A stretch of DNA of 6,799 nucleotides. It comes from Bacteroidales bacterium. Lineage in GTDB: Bacteria; Bacteroidota; Bacteroidia; Bacteroidales; F082. A program made the position numbers and the translations under genes. Every line of letters begins with the position of its first letter. Position 1 is the first letter of the stretch. Of the stretch, positions 5,814 to 6,799 are shown in pieces. The notes below the pieces were generated by a model. It was not told the origin of the DNA. It worked only from the letters and a program-made list of their open reading frames with translations, and made no database searches. Location: assembly GCA_020853175.1 (NCBI GenBank), contig JADYZK010000156.1:1-6799 (forward strand), read 5' to 3'.

Positions 5814-6799
5814 ATGATCAACTCAATTTTCTGGCTCATTCCCGCATCAGCGCTTTTAGCCTTGATTTTTGCCTACTATTTTTTCACCAATATGATGAAA
5901 AATAGTGAAGGCACAGATGAAATGAAACGAATTGCACAATATGTACGCGATGGAGCAATGGCTTATTTGCGAAGGCAGTATAAAGTAGTAGCCATTGTTT
6001 TTGCTGTTTTGGTTGTTTTACTTGGACTTTTGGCCTACATGGGCGTTCAAAACCCCTTCGTGCCGGTGGCTTTCCTTACAGGTGGATTCTTCTCTGCTTT
6101 GTGCGGCTATCTTGGGATGAAAACCGCCACTTATGCTTCGGCGCGAACCGCTCATGGGGCCGCCACCTCTCTTAACAAAGGACTTCAAATTGCCTTCCGC
6201 AGTGGCGCTGTCATGGGTTTGGTAGTGGTTGGTTTTGCTTTGCTCGATATTGCAGCTTGGTATTATATCCTCACCGAGTTGGTTTATACACCCGCCCACA
6301 TGGCCAATGGTCTGGAGCTTCTTGGCCTTACTTTTGTTCATCCAGATACCACTGAGCATCTGAAAATGATTGAAATTACGGCCACCATGCTTACTTTTGG
6401 AATGGGAGCCTCCACCCAAGCATTGTTTGCCCGTGTTGGAGGTGGAATTTACACCAAAGCCGCCGATGTGGGTGCCGACCTTGTTGGAAAAGTGGAAGCC
6501 GGAATCCCCGAAGACGATCCACGCAATCCTGCCACCATTGCCGACAATGTGGGCGATAACGTTGGTGATGTTGCAGGTATGGGAGCCGATTTGTATGAGT
6601 CGTATGCAGGATCAATATTGGCTACCGCAGCCTTGGGAGCAGCACTTCCACTTTTAGCCGGTGGCGAACAAGAGAAATATGTGATTGCACCTATGATTGT
6701 TGCGTCTATTGGCGTAATCATTTCAATTTTAGGAATTTTCTTTGTCAGAACAAAAGAGTCGGCCACACAAAAAAACCTGCTCAACGCTTTGCTGCTCGG
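5814..6799 (+). CDS. hppA: Membrane-bound ion-pumping pyrophosphatase, N-terminal 328 residues (3' partial)
   Basis: The frame starting at ATG 5814 stays open to the right edge, giving 328 codons plus two bases of a protein usually near 700-800 residues. It hydrolyses pyrophosphate in the cytoplasm and pumps H+ and/or Na+ across the inner membrane. The N-terminus matches Thermotoga maritima PPase: a first membrane helix (about 5-25), then NSEGTDEMKRIAQYVRDGA. Further helices lie at about 58-76, 84-101, 130-152 and 188-205. The hydrolytic-site block is intact: GGGIYTKAADVGADLVGKVE (209-228, Asp218, Asp222, Lys226), EDDPRNPATIADNVGDNVGD (233-252) and GMGADLYESY (255-264). Glu262 sits where Na+-pumping and related K+-dependent enzymes keep the helix-6 Glu. 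The residue that separates K+-dependent from K+-independent types lies beyond the window. It is transcribed divergently from the nucleotide block, probably as its own unit with a long leader. Confidence 0.97.
   Translation, partial: MINSIFWLIPASALLALIFAYYFFTNMMKNSEGTDEMKRIAQYVRDGAMAYLRRQYKVVAIVFAVLVVLLGLLAYMGVQNPFVPVAFLTGGFFSALCGYLGMKTATYASARTAHGAATSLNKGLQIAFRSGAVMGLVVVGFALLDIAAWYYILTELVYTPAHMANGLELLGLTFVHPDTTEHLKMIEITATMLTFGMGASTQALFARVGGGIYTKAADVGADLVGKVEAGIPEDDPRNPATIADNVGDNVGDVAGMGADLYESYAGSILATAALGAALPLLAGGEQEKYVIAPMIVASIGVIISILGIFFVRTKESATQKNLLNALLL

Noticed and set aside
6018..6419. 133-codon minus-strand ORF opposite hppA
   Set aside because: It is antisense to the conserved membrane region of hppA, with no recognisable product and no promoter of its own.
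6449..6784. 111-codon minus-strand ORF opposite hppA
   Set aside because: It is antisense to the most conserved part of hppA. Its open frame and Ala/Pro/Ser-rich product are explained by the Gly/Ala/Asp-rich coding on the other strand.

Overview
The window looks like a housekeeping segment of a Bacteroidota chromosome, possibly Flavobacteriales-like. That placement rests on four things: the protein variants (thymidylate synthase with a 13-residue insert before the catalytic Cys, DHFR with Leu-Trp in place of Pro-Trp), the near absence of Shine-Dalgarno sequences, a close match to the Bacteroidota promoter pattern TTTG-N19-TAnnTTTG, and the gene order bifunctional nuclease - nucleoside transporter - thyA - folA. 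The order-level guess is weak. I see no rRNA, tRNA, CRISPR array, insertion sequence or phage gene, and no clearly new defence or mobile system.

Layout. Bases 1-269 (+) hold the 3' end of an unrecognised gene cut by the left edge. It overlaps by 28 bp a 549-residue predicted lipoprotein of the amidohydrolase-3 (YtcJ-like) family at 242-1891 (+). After only 19 bp comes a convergent block, all on the minus strand and read from right to left: a bifunctional nuclease/UVR-domain protein (4841-5428), a concentrative nucleoside transporter of the NupC/CNT family (3312-4811), thymidylate synthase thyA (2426-3250) and dihydrofolate reductase folA (1911-2429). A 385-bp intergenic region (5429-5813) separates this block from a divergent membrane-bound pyrophosphatase gene, hppA (5814 to the right edge, plus strand), whose first 328 codons are present.

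How the genes fit together. ThyA makes dTMP from dUMP and oxidises methylene-tetrahydrofolate to dihydrofolate. FolA reduces that dihydrofolate back, and the two genes overlap by 4 bp, so their translation is probably coupled. The nucleoside transporter could supply nucleosides for salvage, so the minus-strand block reads as a nucleotide-supply operon. HppA hydrolyses the pyrophosphate released by biosynthesis and stores the energy as an ion gradient. Any regulatory link between it and the divergent block is only a possibility raised by the shared intergenic region.

The parts most worth a second look are non-coding or lineage features. The 385-bp divergent region has a good promoter match, a predicted leader of about 230 nt, a 22-bp palindrome built from two TTGCAA units, and a 25-codon leader ORF spanned by an inverted repeat. 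The transporter has a signal-peptide-bearing N-terminal extension, and thymidylate synthase carries the insert noted above.
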